64,000 bases of DNA. Source: Sphingobacteriaceae bacterium. Its GTDB lineage: Bacteria; Bacteroidota; Bacteroidia; B-17B0; Aurantibacillaceae. The stretch lies in the NCBI GenBank assembly GCA_016705695.1, contig JADJLA010000001.1, forward strand, positions 620,001 through 684,000, in the 5' to 3' direction. The position numbers were made by a program, and so were the translations under genes. Below are positions 7,175 to 16,712 of the stretch, one piece after another. The notes under the pieces were generated by a model. That model made no database searches and had not been told where the DNA came from. It saw only the letters and a program-made list of their open reading frames with translations. Within the stretch, counting starts at the first letter, position 1; the number at the start of each line of letters is the position of its first letter.

Positions 7175-9088
7175 CTACTCCTTCACAAATTTCTTAACAC
7201 CAATTATTCTTCCGGCATCAAGCACATTAAAAATATAAACGCCTTGTGTTAATTCGGAAACGTTGAGTGAATTATTTTTGTTTCCAGAAAGTTCTCCCTT
7301 TTTGATTTGTTTTCCTGCAAGATCGGTGATGTTGTAGATGTATGTTTTGGTTTCTGAAGAAGTTAAGTTGATAGTTATTTCTGTGAAGGTGGGGTTGGGG
7401 TAGAGTTCGATGTTATTTATATTATTTGAGTTTTTATTGATTTGTGTAGGGCCGCAGACAAATGGAGAAGCCCACCCGCAGAACATTGAGCTTGGAATAG
7501 AAAATGCGATATGTGTGCTAGAAAAATAGTGATTCACTGGCATGGAACCATCCCAGTTAGAGTTCCTCGTTACACTAATACCTACCATTAAAGTCGATGT
7601 ACTTACGGCATACGCACTAGCTCTTAAATAAGTCGATAAATGGTGGAAATAGGCTTTGTCTTTAACAGCTGCAAGCACACCCGTAGCTCCTGTAATATTA
7701 AAACCGCCGGGTTCAGCATTTAATACGCCATCACAAACTCTCAAAGCCCTCAGTTTTACATTGGGATATTCGTTCCATTTACATGAATTGGTTGTTATTA
7801 AAGTATCCGATTCTGCCCATGAGTAAACAATATAATCTCCATTATATGATCGTGAAGTTTGAATGCGCATTCCTGAACTTACAGGTACAGGCTGGCTATT
7901 GTTAGCCCAAGGATTATTTGTAAAACCTGGTAGTGATGGAATATTAGCGGGGCATTCTGTATCTGCTGAATCAATGATCCTGCATTGCCAAGAGTTGGTG
8001 CCATCTCCAGTGAAATCTAAAATGTATGGCCTTCTAGAATTTGTATGCGGCCATGAATAGGTTTCACCAGCATTCAAATATTGATGAACATAAGTTAATG
8101 AGTCGTTGTGACTTTTAGCTGTTCCTTTAACTGTACCAACAATGTGGAGCTTCCATTCACAATCGATATTAATGTCTATTCCTTCTGAAGGATCAAAGCA
8201 AGGAACCTTAACGCTTGTATTTGTACTTACACCATCCAATGAGTTTTTAATATAGTTTATGGTTGAATTTGATGTGCTATTAAAATCAATACCATTTATG
8301 AGAATCCATGTAGCCCCACCATTGGTGGTTTTGTAAATGATAGGTTGCCATCCAATATTTGACCCATTTGCACCCGCCCTTGCTCCAATCATTACTATAT
8401 AACCTACGATTCCATCTGTATTAAAGGCCATGTATGGTTGATAGAATAATGATTTTGATCCATCGCTTCTAACAACAGCAGGAGGAATGATAGAGTCGCA
8501 AGTCCAAATCATAGTTCCTGAATTAAAAGTGCCTTTTGTGATCATAGCACCGCGCAATCCTTTTGTTTGATCGTTTGTTGCGTTCACATCATTATAAATA
8601 GGACCAATTGTTCTAACTGCATCGTCACTCGAATTAAATGAAAAGCTTGGAAGATCATGTTTGGTCATGCTTGGCGAAGTAGAAGATGAGAAAGGATTTG
8701 TGTTCGAAAAAAATTGAGTATCGATTCCCGGAGTGTTAGTACCAGCAGTGCCAATAAGTTTACTTGCACGAAAACTTCCTGATATTGTTGTACCACTTTT
8801 TGTAGAGCCGCTTGCAACTAACCATGCATTTGCCACACTATAATTTACTGCAGAAGGGTTCCAAATAGCTCCCACAACTTCCCTGGCAATATTTAAGGTA
8901 TTGGTCCAAAGACACGTACTATCCCAACTTGCTAAACTATTTGTTGTGGCATTATTTTTTCCCACATAACCAACAATAGTTCCTTCATTTCCATTGGATA
9001 CAGGATTGTAACTCGGGCTTTTGAGAGTAATAAATGAATATGCACTTACGATTGGATGGTATTGAAGTGTTTTACTATTACTATACAA
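7175..9088 (-). CDS. T9SS type A sorting-domain protein with BNR-like repeats (3' part of a frameshifted gene)
   Basis: This frame encodes about 637 residues of a secreted protein whose 5' part (signal peptide) is in another frame at 9046-9351. One extra G in the CCC (plus strand) at 9092-9094 would join them into one gene, 7175-9351, of about 725 aa. The apparent first codon is only an internal TTG Leu. The body contains sialidase-like Asp-box text (IYKTTNGGATWILING), suggesting a beta-propeller. The C-terminus (about 560-637) has the T9SS type A pattern: ELYPNPTFTEITI, then YNITDLAGKQI, then QGVYIFNV ... KKFVKE. The product should cross the outer membrane through T9SS and be retained or released. 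Either a real pseudogene or, more likely, a sequencing indel. Confidence 0.8.
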   Translation of the reverse strand: MYSNSKTLQYHPIVSAYSFITLKSPSYNPVSNGNEGTIVGYVGKNNATTNSLASWDSTCLWTNTLNIAREVVGAIWNPSAVNYSVANAWLVASGSTKSGTTISGSFRASKLIGTAGTNTPGIDTQFFSNTNPFSSSTSPSMTKHDLPSFSFNSSDDAVRTIGPIYNDVNATNDQTKGLRGAMITKGTFNSGTMIWTCDSIIPPAVVRSDGSKSLFYQPYMAFNTDGIVGYIVMIGARAGANGSNIGWQPIIYKTTNGGATWILINGIDFNSTSNSTINYIKNSLDGVSTNTSVKVPCFDPSEGIDINIDCEWKLHIVGTVKGTAKSHNDSLTYVHQYLNAGETYSWPHTNSRRPYILDFTGDGTNSWQCRIIDSADTECPANIPSLPGFTNNPWANNSQPVPVSSGMRIQTSRSYNGDYIVYSWAESDTLITTNSCKWNEYPNVKLRALRVCDGVLNAEPGGFNITGATGVLAAVKDKAYFHHLSTYLRASAYAVSTSTLMVGISVTRNSNWDGSMPVNHYFSSTHIAFSIPSSMFCGWASPFVCGPTQINKNSNNINNIELYPNPTFTEITINLTSSETKTYIYNITDLAGKQIKKGELSGNKNNSLNVSELTQGVYIFNVLDAGRIIGVKKFVKE

Positions 9089-9351
9089 ATTCCCAAAATA
9101 TTATAAGAGCCGGTTATCCTATAAAAAACATTGTTTAGAATAGGTTGATTTGTTTTTTGCAGATCTAGGGACGGTAATTGTGTTTGTGGTTTTGTTACCG
9201 AAAAAGTTTTAGCTGAATTAGCATACAATTCAGGCTGAAACATGGCTTTTAGTTTGTCGTCCATGTTTAGCACTCCGCTTGGTTTTCCGTTTTGCGAAAA
9301 ACAAATGGTGCTTGCCAGTAAAAAATAAAACAGAGTAAATTTTATCTTCAT
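9046..9351 (-). CDS. N-terminal fragment (signal peptide) of the frameshifted T9SS protein
   Basis: The first roughly 85 residues start MKIKFTLFYFLLASTICFSQ, a signal peptide cleaved after about residue 19, and run to YRITGSYNILG. After that the frame degenerates (ICIVIVKHFNTIQS) and stops, while the downstream frame continues as NLYSNSKTLQYHP. The switch falls at the GGG run (9092-9094). It should be read as the 5' end of the gene extending to 7175, not as a separate protein. Confidence 0.7.
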   Translation of the reverse strand: MKIKFTLFYFLLASTICFSQNGKPSGVLNMDDKLKAMFQPELYANSAKTFSVTKPQTQLPSLDLQKTNQPILNNVFYRITGSYNILGICIVIVKHFNTIQS

Positions 9352-9426
9352 AAATTAAATTTAGAAAATAAAATCATTAATTCCAATGATATGTCCTGTT
9401 AAAAAAGAGTTTATAATGAAGCGCTA

Positions 9427-9779
9427 AATAAGTGGCATGTTTTGCGGAATAAGTGGTCGAAATATTTTGTTGAAAAACTGAGTAGGATAAGTGAACGACT
9501 TTTACGGATTAGAGGCAGAAACCGCAGAGATGCTTCGCATTCACGCAAAGGAGAAGCAAAGAACGCTAAGTTTTATCACTATTACTTAAAGAAGGCAGTT
9601 CGACAAGCTCACTGTAAACGCCGACCTTCGGTTGCGGGAAGGAAGTCGATAGTACGGCTCGCGCTTTGCGTAAGCATAGCTTCTTTGCCTTCTTAATTTT
9701 TTATGCAGAAAGTTGATTCTTTGCGAACTTTGCGAAAATCTTTGCTAAGGCCGAAGGCCACTTTGCGGTTTCTGCCTCT
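9427..9779. repeat. Composite inverted-repeat region filling a 435-bp gap
   Basis: The gap 9352-9786 contains no convincing gene. AGAGGCAGAAACCGCA at 9511-9526 is exactly inverted at 9764-9779. An inner pair, AAAGAAGGCA (about 9589-9598) and TGCCTTCTTA (about 9687-9696), is also inverted. Both arms are flanked by CAAAGAACGCTAAG-like and CTTTGCGAACTTTGC-like text. Upstream, 9427-9458 is a separate short repeat (two AATAAGTGG units around TGTTTTGCGG) with a second copy at 18374-18405. The 270-bp palindromic part looks like a non-autonomous mobile or REP-type element. Confidence 0.58.
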
Positions 9780-9786
9780 TAAAACA

Positions 9787-11268
9787 CTAAACATTTATCC
9801 CAATAACCAACAGATCATCCAGCTGCTCGCGATTTCCTTTCCAAACAGTAAAAAAATCATTTAGGGTTTTCATTTGCTCGTCGGCGGTTTTTGCTTTCAC
9901 TGAAACTAGCAGATCTTTAAATCGTTTGGTAGTTAATTTTTTATTGCTTTCACTTCCAAATTGATCGGCGTAACCATCGGTGGTAATAATTAAGGTATCG
10001 CCTTTATTTACGTTGATGATATGTTCTTCAAACACTTGTTCGTTGCTGGTAAAACCACCCACGGCTTGTTTGGTTGCTTTTATTTCTTCAACGCTACTCA
10101 AGTCGTTCTTTAAAATATATAATGGTCTGTTAGCTCCCGCATAAGCAACTTTTGCATTGCCGTTCTTATCACGTTCAATTCTCAAAATGGCCGCGTCCAT
10201 TCCATCTTTATTACCGCTTGTATTATTTTGATTTAGCGAACGTTTTACATTGATGTTTAATTCGTGTAAGATCTCACCGGGATTAACGGTTTTAGCCAAG
10301 GCCTTATCTAAATTCTCTTTTCCTATCAAACTCATAAAAGCGCCCGGAACGCCATGTCCTGTGCAATCCACACAAGCTACTAAAAATCCTTTTGGTGTTT
10401 CGCTGGCCCAATAAAAATCGCCACTTACAATATCTTTTGGTTTGTAAATAATAAAATAGCTTTCCAGATTTTTGTCCAACATATCTTTTGAGGCCAATAA
10501 ACTTTGTTGAATAAGTTTCGCGTAATTGATGCTATCTGTTATCTCTTTATTTTTTTCTTCTATCACATGATTTTTTGCTACAAGAACTTTGGCATTACGT
10601 TTGTTTTGCTTGTAACTGCGATACACAACAATAATGGCTATCAAAGCCATCAGTAATGCAATTCCTGATGCAACGATCAAGATCTTTTGTTTGGAGTTTT
10701 GTTCGGTCTTAGTTTTTATTTGCTCTTGTTGTATTAATATTTCTGCATCTTTCTTTTCCGATTGATAAGTAACTTCTAATTCACTTAATGTTTGATTCAT
10801 TTCTTGTTTGTAGAGTGAATCTTTCATTTCTACGTAATCCCCAAAATCCTCCGCCGATTGTTTGTAATCCTGCATGAGTTTGGCATTCTTGGCTCTTCCA
10901 ATAATACCATTCAAGTAAAAGTCATTATTGCCGCTCTGTTTAGCCAGTTCAATTCCCTTATTAAAATACGGCACGGCTTCTTTATTACGCTTAAGATGTT
11001 TTAATGCATTTCCAATATTGATATTGCTCCCGGCTATTCCTCTTGCATTTTTTGTTAGTTCCCTTATTTTTAAAGCTTTTATGAGATATTCAAGGGCAAG
11101 TTCATTTTTCTTGTCTTTTTTATAGGATAGACCTATATCATTGTAAGCGCTTGCAATTCCTGAACTATCTTTTAATTCAATACTTAGATCGAGACTGATT
11201 CTGTGATGTATAAGGGAACTATCGATAAGTGTTTCGTCTTTAAAAATATTCCCTAAAAAACATGGCAA
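9787..11268 (-). CDS. TPR / SpoIIE-type PP2C phosphatase (3' part of a frameshifted gene)
   Basis: 493 residues. TPR motifs (about 20-140) are followed by a coiled coil, a single membrane helix near 195-217 (ILIVASGIALLMALIAIIVV), a second coiled coil and a SpoIIE/PP2C-like serine phosphatase domain (about 255-493) with SGDFYWASETPKG, VDCTGHGVPGAFMSLIG, GMDAAILRI, TDGYADQFG and QLDDLLVIG, so the metal-binding Asp residues are present. This architecture is common in Bacteroidota sensors that dephosphorylate anti-sigma-antagonist-type partners. The 5' end lies at 11253-11735 in another frame; a run of six A (plus) at 11255-11260 probably lost one base. Restored length about 649 aa. Confidence 0.85.
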   Translation of the reverse strand: MPCFLGNIFKDETLIDSSLIHHRISLDLSIELKDSSGIASAYNDIGLSYKKDKKNELALEYLIKALKIRELTKNARGIAGSNINIGNALKHLKRNKEAVPYFNKGIELAKQSGNNDFYLNGIIGRAKNAKLMQDYKQSAEDFGDYVEMKDSLYKQEMNQTLSELEVTYQSEKKDAEILIQQEQIKTKTEQNSKQKILIVASGIALLMALIAIIVVYRSYKQNKRNAKVLVAKNHVIEEKNKEITDSINYAKLIQQSLLASKDMLDKNLESYFIIYKPKDIVSGDFYWASETPKGFLVACVDCTGHGVPGAFMSLIGKENLDKALAKTVNPGEILHELNINVKRSLNQNNTSGNKDGMDAAILRIERDKNGNAKVAYAGANRPLYILKNDLSSVEEIKATKQAVGGFTSNEQVFEEHIINVNKGDTLIITTDGYADQFGSESNKKLTTKRFKDLLVSVKAKTADEQMKTLNDFFTVWKGNREQLDDLLVIGINV

Positions 11269-11735
11269 CCGGCTATCATTTTTTTATCTTTTACTATTTC
11301 GTTTAATTTTAAGGATGTATAAAAATGATCAATGGCAGATCTGCTATTTTTAAGTTCATAAAAACTTTTCCCCATTTCCATGTGAATTTTTGCAACTTTA
11401 GGAAGATCTTTATTCTTTTCAAAAAGTTGAAGTGATTTGAATAGGGTAATTAGAGCTTCGTTGAATTCTCGCATTGAATTTTGCAAAGTTCCCATTTTGA
11501 ACAAGGCATTGGCTTTGTCCTTTTCTGACTTCATGCTTACAGAAAAACTATCAAGCACGTGAATGATCTTTTTTTGCGAAGACTTTCGCATTTTTTTGGA
11601 AAAGCTCTTATAAAAAAGATCCAGCTTCTTTTCGTTATCCTGAATAGTAGGCAACAACCTTATCAATGAATCAATGTTTTGTGATCTCAATGAAATTGAA
11701 GCAATAAGAAAGATAAATAAAGCTAGTTTTTTCAT
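11253..11735 (-). CDS. N-terminal fragment (signal peptide plus TPRs) of the TPR/SpoIIE phosphatase
   Basis: 160 codons: signal peptide MKKLALFIFLIASISLRSQ, then TPR-like helices (ALFKMGTLQNSMREFNEALI, MEMGKSFYELKNSRSAID). It ends MIAGCHVF-stop, where one added T in the T6 run gives GCHVFLGNIFKDE, the continuous TPR seen in the downstream frame. The ATG at 11735 overlaps the pruA stop by one base (TAATG), so the phosphatase is translated from the pruA mRNA. Part of one gene, 9787-11735. Confidence 0.72.
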   Translation of the reverse strand: MKKLALFIFLIASISLRSQNIDSLIRLLPTIQDNEKKLDLFYKSFSKKMRKSSQKKIIHVLDSFSVSMKSEKDKANALFKMGTLQNSMREFNEALITLFKSLQLFEKNKDLPKVAKIHMEMGKSFYELKNSRSAIDHFYTSLKLNEIVKDKKMIAGCHVF

Positions 11736-13366
11736 TAATCGGCCTGCAAGAACGGGTACTTGTAATCAGTAGGCGGTACCATCGTTTCTTTTATTGTTCT
11801 TGGACTAACCCAACGCAATAAATTAATTTTTGCACCGGCTTTATCGTTTGTTCCGCTTCCACGAGCTCCTCCAAATGGTTGTTGACCAACTACAGCTCCC
11901 GTACATTTATCGTTAATGTAAAAATTACCTGCTGCGTTGCTTAATTTTTTTGTTGCAAGTTCGATCGCATAACGATCTTGTGCAACAATGGCACCCGTTA
12001 AAGCATAAATAGAAGTTGAATCTACTAATTCTAAGGCTTCTTCAAATTTATCGCCATCGTAAACGTGTAAAGTTAAAACCGGACCAAATAATTCCTCACA
12101 CATGGTTACATACTTCGGATCTTTGGCAACTATTATGGTTGGTTCAATAAAATATCCTTTGCTCTTATCGTAATTTCCACCGGCAATTATTTCCACATTA
12201 GGATCTTTTTTGGCAGCATCAATATACTTTGCCAATTTATCAAAACTCTTTTCGTCAATTACAGCGTTAATGAAGTTTGTGAAATCTTCCGTTGGCCCCA
12301 TTTTCATACTCTTAAGATCGGCGAGTACTAATTTTTTTGTTTGCTCCCAAATATTAGAAGGTACATACGCACGCGAAGCTGCTGAACATTTTTGTCCTTG
12401 ATATTCAAACGCACCTCGTGATAATGCTACTGATAATGCATTAACATCTGCACTTTTGTGCGCCATGATAAAATCTTTTCCACCTGTTTCGCCAACAATG
12501 CGTGGATACGATCGGTATTTGTGAATATTGTTGCCAATAGTTTGCCAAATACCTTGAAATACTTCTGTACTTCCAGTAAAATGTATTCCTGCAAAATCGC
12601 GATGATTAAAAATTACATCCGCTGCTTCAGGACCACTTGGATAAATTAAATTGATCACACCATCCGGTACTCCTGCTTTCTTGAAAATTTCCATTAATAC
12701 GTTAGCACTGTATACCTGCGTATTACTTGGCTTCCAAACAACCACATTTCCCATTAAGGCACATGAGGTTGGTAAATTTCCGGCAATAGCAGTAAAATTA
12801 AATGGCGTTAAAGCATAGACAAAGCCTTCAAGCGGACGCCATTCTAAACGATTCCACACACCGGGAGATGAAATTGGTTGATCGGCATAAATTTCTGTCA
12901 TGTACGACACATTGAATCTTAAAAAATCAATGATCTCACATGCGCTGTCAATTTCGGCTTGGTAAGCATTTTTGCTTTGCCCTAACATAGTGGCTGCGTT
13001 TAATTTTGCGCGGTATGGTCCCGCAATTAATTCGGCAGCTTTTAAAAATATACTAGCGCGATGTTCCCAACTTAATGCTTGCCATTTTGGTTTTGCGGCC
13101 AATGCAGCATCTATTGCTTGAGTAACATGTGTTTTATCACTTTTATGAAAATGCCCTAACGTATGTTTATGATCGTGCGGTGGAGCAATGCGAACTTTAT
13201 TTCCGCTTTGTACTTCTTTACCGCCAATATACATTGGGATATCAATTTCTTTGCTACGCAATTCTTTTAGCATAGCTTGTAATTCTTTTCTTTCAGGGCT
13301 TCCCGCTGCGTACTGTTTTACCGGTTCGTTATGTGGAACGGGTACTTTATAAATTCCTTTAGGCAT
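11735..13366 (-). CDS. pruA: L-glutamate gamma-semialdehyde (1-pyrroline-5-carboxylate) dehydrogenase
   Basis: 543 aa aldehyde dehydrogenase of the stand-alone P5C dehydrogenase type. It oxidises glutamate semialdehyde to glutamate with NAD+, the second step of proline catabolism. Landmarks are FNFTAIAGNLP (cofactor region), FTGSTEVFQGIW, the general-base segment VGETGGKDF near 292-300, the catalytic Cys in GQKCSAASRAYV near 326, and EELFGPVLTLHVY. No proline dehydrogenase (PutA domain or putB) is adjacent. A well-formed promoter lies upstream. The TPR/SpoIIE phosphatase follows with a one-base overlap. Confidence 0.95.
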   Translation of the reverse strand: MPKGIYKVPVPHNEPVKQYAAGSPERKELQAMLKELRSKEIDIPMYIGGKEVQSGNKVRIAPPHDHKHTLGHFHKSDKTHVTQAIDAALAAKPKWQALSWEHRASIFLKAAELIAGPYRAKLNAATMLGQSKNAYQAEIDSACEIIDFLRFNVSYMTEIYADQPISSPGVWNRLEWRPLEGFVYALTPFNFTAIAGNLPTSCALMGNVVVWKPSNTQVYSANVLMEIFKKAGVPDGVINLIYPSGPEAADVIFNHRDFAGIHFTGSTEVFQGIWQTIGNNIHKYRSYPRIVGETGGKDFIMAHKSADVNALSVALSRGAFEYQGQKCSAASRAYVPSNIWEQTKKLVLADLKSMKMGPTEDFTNFINAVIDEKSFDKLAKYIDAAKKDPNVEIIAGGNYDKSKGYFIEPTIIVAKDPKYVTMCEELFGPVLTLHVYDGDKFEEALELVDSTSIYALTGAIVAQDRYAIELATKKLSNAAGNFYINDKCTGAVVGQQPFGGARGSGTNDKAGAKINLLRWVSPRTIKETMVPPTDYKYPFLQAD

Positions 13367-13399
13367 ATTGGATGTAATTTTGTAATTTTAAAAGAGTAT

Positions 13400-13430
13400 C
13401 AAATTTACCTGTAATTGCTATAAACTACAA
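13400..13430 (-). promoter_or_regulatory. Promoter of pruA
   Basis: On the minus strand TTG (13430-13428), a 20-nt spacer and a perfect -7 box TAAATTTG (13407-13400). The spacing matches the known Bacteroidota primary-sigma promoter. The leader to the ATG at 13366 would be about 30 nt. Confidence 0.62.
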
Positions 13431-13470
13431 GTAAAAATGTAAATTATTAACCATTTGATAATTACCTGAA

Positions 13471-14427
13471 TTGAAAGGAATTACAAGGATAATTAGAGCG
13501 TTTTTTTTGCTAATTACTTTAGTTGGCGAAGCGCAGCATAATGGTTCCGATGTTATGTTGGAAAACGATAAAAGGAGTTTTCATTATACTTACGACAATG
13601 ATCTTTTTGCGGGTAGCGATCGTTATTATACACAAGGATCGATCGCTGAAATTAGACATCCTGCCCTTAGTAAGTGGCCGCTGTCAAAATTATTACATAG
13701 AATTGCAGGTGGTAATGACATGACGTACTGCTTATCTTTCAGACAAGATGTTTTTACTCCGAAAAGTATCAGAAATAAAACGCTTGATTCAACCGATAGG
13801 CCATATGCAGGAACATTTTTCTTTTCTCAAAAAGTGATCTCAAATTGGTTTTGGTCTAAGCTTACTAAAAGTGTTGATATTGGGTGCATTGGTCCGGCTG
13901 CGCTTGGCGAAGAAATGCAAAAATTTATACATAAGCACACTGGTAACCAGGAGCCTATTGGTTGGGAAAATCAGGTATCGAATAGTTTCGCCGTTAATTT
14001 GAATATATGGCTCGAGCAAGGTTTGTACTTATCGAAATGGTTCGACCTTGTTATGGAAGCAGGAGGAAAAGGGGGCATTACCAATGTGAATGGAGCTGCA
14101 GGATTGATGATCCGTGCCGGAAAAAAAGCAGAGTATTTTCCAGGACTCACTATGCCTTCTCAACAAAAATGGGAATGTTATGCCACCGTAAACGGAACAG
14201 GAAGTTATGTGTTTCATAATGCAGTATTGCAGGGCGTTCCTTGGAAGAATAGTATCTATGTTCTTACGAGAGATAGATTAGTACGTTTTGTTTACAAATT
14301 GGATGCTGGCCTTACATTCTCGGTAAAAGATGTGAGTCTTACCTACACACAGTCATTTCTAACACCCGAATTCAAAGGAGGTTGGCATCATTCGTGGGGC
14401 GGTTGTAATATTGTGTATCGCTTTTAA
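13471..14427 (+). CDS. LpxR-family lipid A deacylase-like outer membrane protein
   Basis: 318 aa with an N-terminal signal peptide (about 1-21). The segments YDNDLFAGSDRYYTQGS near 40-56, RPYAGTFFFS near 110-119, GPAALGEEMQKFIHKHTG near 141-158 followed by GWENQ, and the terminal strand FKGGWHHSWGGCNIVYRF fit the LpxR family (DUF2219), a 12-strand outer-membrane barrel that removes 3'-acyloxyacyl chains from lipid A. The Asn-Asp pair, the Thr of YTQG and a His after FI match the expected catalytic sites. The start is TTG at 13471; no in-frame ATG precedes the signal peptide. Divergent from pruA. The RND gene begins about 30 nt after its stop. Confidence 0.85.
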   Translation: MKGITRIIRAFFLLITLVGEAQHNGSDVMLENDKRSFHYTYDNDLFAGSDRYYTQGSIAEIRHPALSKWPLSKLLHRIAGGNDMTYCLSFRQDVFTPKSIRNKTLDSTDRPYAGTFFFSQKVISNWFWSKLTKSVDIGCIGPAALGEEMQKFIHKHTGNQEPIGWENQVSNSFAVNLNIWLEQGLYLSKWFDLVMEAGGKGGITNVNGAAGLMIRAGKKAEYFPGLTMPSQQKWECYATVNGTGSYVFHNAVLQGVPWKNSIYVLTRDRLVRFVYKLDAGLTFSVKDVSLTYTQSFLTPEFKGGWHHSWGGCNIVYRF

Positions 14428-14457
14428 GAAACATATCTGTTAAAATAGTAATTTTAC

Positions 14458-16712
14458 ATTATCAATCGCCTTCGGATATATTATAGTTCTGTAATTGCTG
14501 TAGTTATACTATTCTCACTGGTTTGTTTTGTCAATTTAAAAGACATTAAATTTGATTACGATTTTGAAGCGTTTTTTCCTAATGAGGACAAAGAATTAGA
14601 ATTGTACAATAACTACCGAAAGACCTTTGGTTTTGATAATGAATTTGTACTGATCTGTTTTGAGAACAAGAAAGGTATCTTTCAAAAAGATTTTTTGCAA
14701 AAGGTAGATAAATTCACACAAGAGCTTGCCGAGATACAAAACGTTGAACGCGTAAATTCTCCTACCAATTTAAAAAGTATTGCCTGGGGTGGATTGGTAC
14801 CAATTCAAAAACGCGTAATGCATTTTGAGGATCCTGAATTGTACAAAGAGGATAGCATTGAGATCTACAACACGCCACATTTAATTGGATCCTTTTTCCC
14901 TACAAATGCAAAATCCTTAAGTATTTTTGCAAAAACAACGAATCTTTTAAGTAAAAACAAAAGCGATACCCTTGCCATAGCCATTGAGAAAGCCATTTAC
15001 AAATGTGATTTTGACGAGGTGCATTTTGTTGGAAGAGTTTTTGGTCAGAAAGTATACTTAGAGAATTTACAAAAGGAATTTGTGATTTTTATGTTACTTT
15101 CATTTGTGGTGGTCATCATTTTTCTTTGGTTCTCTTTTAGGAGTTTATATGGCGTAGTGGTGCCGGTAGTAATTGTTCTGGTTTCTATTTTATGGACGCT
15201 TGGCATCATGAAATTTACCGGTAAATCCATTGATATTATGACCGTGATGTTGCCAACCATGATGTTTGTGGCCGGCATGAGTGATGTGGTTCATTTTTTT
15301 ACCAAGTATTTTGAAGAGGTCGCAAAGGGAACCCCAAAAGCGCAGATCTATCCACTTATTTTAAAGGAAGTAGGTTTCCCAACATTTCTAACGCTTGTAA
15401 CAACGGTTGTGGGGTTTTTGTCATTGCTCTTTTCAAGCATAACTCCTGTTAGAGATTTTGGTATTTATACATCTATTGGTGTTGTTGTTGCTTTTATTTT
15501 GAGTTATACTTTTTTACCGGCATTACTTTATTTCTTCACCCCAAAAAAACTGGTTACAGTTCACGGAACCAATAACAGAACAACCAATGTGATGCGAAAC
15601 GGTTTGTTTTGGATCTTTAGAAATCAAAAGACAATTTTGGTGATCACAGCAGTGGTTATGGTTCTTTCGGTGATAGGAATGTTCAAAATAAAAGTGAATA
15701 ATATTTTACTGGAGGATCTGAGCGATAAAATAAAAATAAAACGCGATTTCAATTTCTTTGATGAGAATTATAGCGGGGTTAGACCTTTTGAAGTGCAGAT
15801 AACACTAAAAGATAAAACCAAAAAAGTTTGGGATAGAGATGTGCTGTTGGAAATAAATAAGGTGGATGAGTTCATTAAAAAGGAATATGGCGCTGGATTT
15901 ATTTTATCATTGCCTCAAATTGTAAAAAGTATTCATCGCAGTATGGGTGATAGTTATTCTATGCCAAATGATACAGATTACGTGGCTATTAAAGAAGCGA
16001 TCGTTGATAATAAAAAGAATCGCGATCTAAAGCAGTTGATAAATGCCGATGGTGATCAAACCAAAATAAGCGCTAAAACCCCTGACATGGGAAGTAGTTT
16101 GATAGCAGAACACAATAAAAATCTCTTCGTGTTCATCGAAAAAAATGTAAATAAAAATTTACTTGAATTCAACATAACGGGTACCGCACATTTAATGGAT
16201 AGAAATAATGAATACATGGTAAGTAATATGACGCAAGGCTTTGCTTTTTCGGTGATCGTTATTGCTTTTCTTACTTTTTTCCTGCATCGCAGTTGGCGAA
16301 TGGTATTGGTTTTTGTGTTGCCAAATTTAATTCCGCTAGTTATTATTGCTGGATTGATGGGTTATATGGGCATCGAATTAAAAGCAGCAACTTCATTAGT
16401 ATTTAGCATTGCCTTTGGAATAGCCACCGATGATACTATTCATTTTATTTCGCGTTTAAAAATTGAATTAGGCTATGGTAAAAGTTTAATATACGCTTTT
16501 AAACGAACGTATTTTGAAACCGGCAAGCCAATTATTCTCACCACTTTTATTTTATTGGGAGGCTTTATGACCTTAATGACCAGTAATTTTCAAAGCACCT
16601 ATTATTTTGGTTTTTGATCTGCATAACAATTATTGTGGCGGTGTTGGCAGATATATTTTTATTACCCGTTTTATTATTCTTAATTTACCGTAAAACAAAG
16701 CTTAAAGAATAA
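14458..16712 (+). CDS. RND/MMPL-family exporter (one frameshift, no canonical start codon)
   Basis: About 751 aa when repaired. The first membrane segment (YYSSVIAVVILFSLVCFVN) is in frame from about 14458, but between the stop at 14449 and Leu (TTG) at 14602 there is no ATG, GTG or TTG; ATT at 14458 is the likeliest start. Two MMPL halves follow, each with a periplasmic loop and about five or six helices (MLLSFVVVIIFLWFSF near 165; MTVMLPTMMFVAGMSDVVHF; second half IVIAFLTFFLHRSW and FGIATDDTIHFISRL). The final helices are cut by a TGA at 16615-16617 after five T residues; one more T continues as LICITIIVAVLADIFLLPVL up to TAA at 16710-16712. Related proteins export lipids or hopanoids; substrate unknown. 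Confidence 0.82.

Noticed and set aside
9442..9696. Plus-strand open frame of 84 codons
   Set aside because: It lies inside the nested inverted repeats, is rich in Arg/His/Lys from repeat text and has no coding-like codon use.
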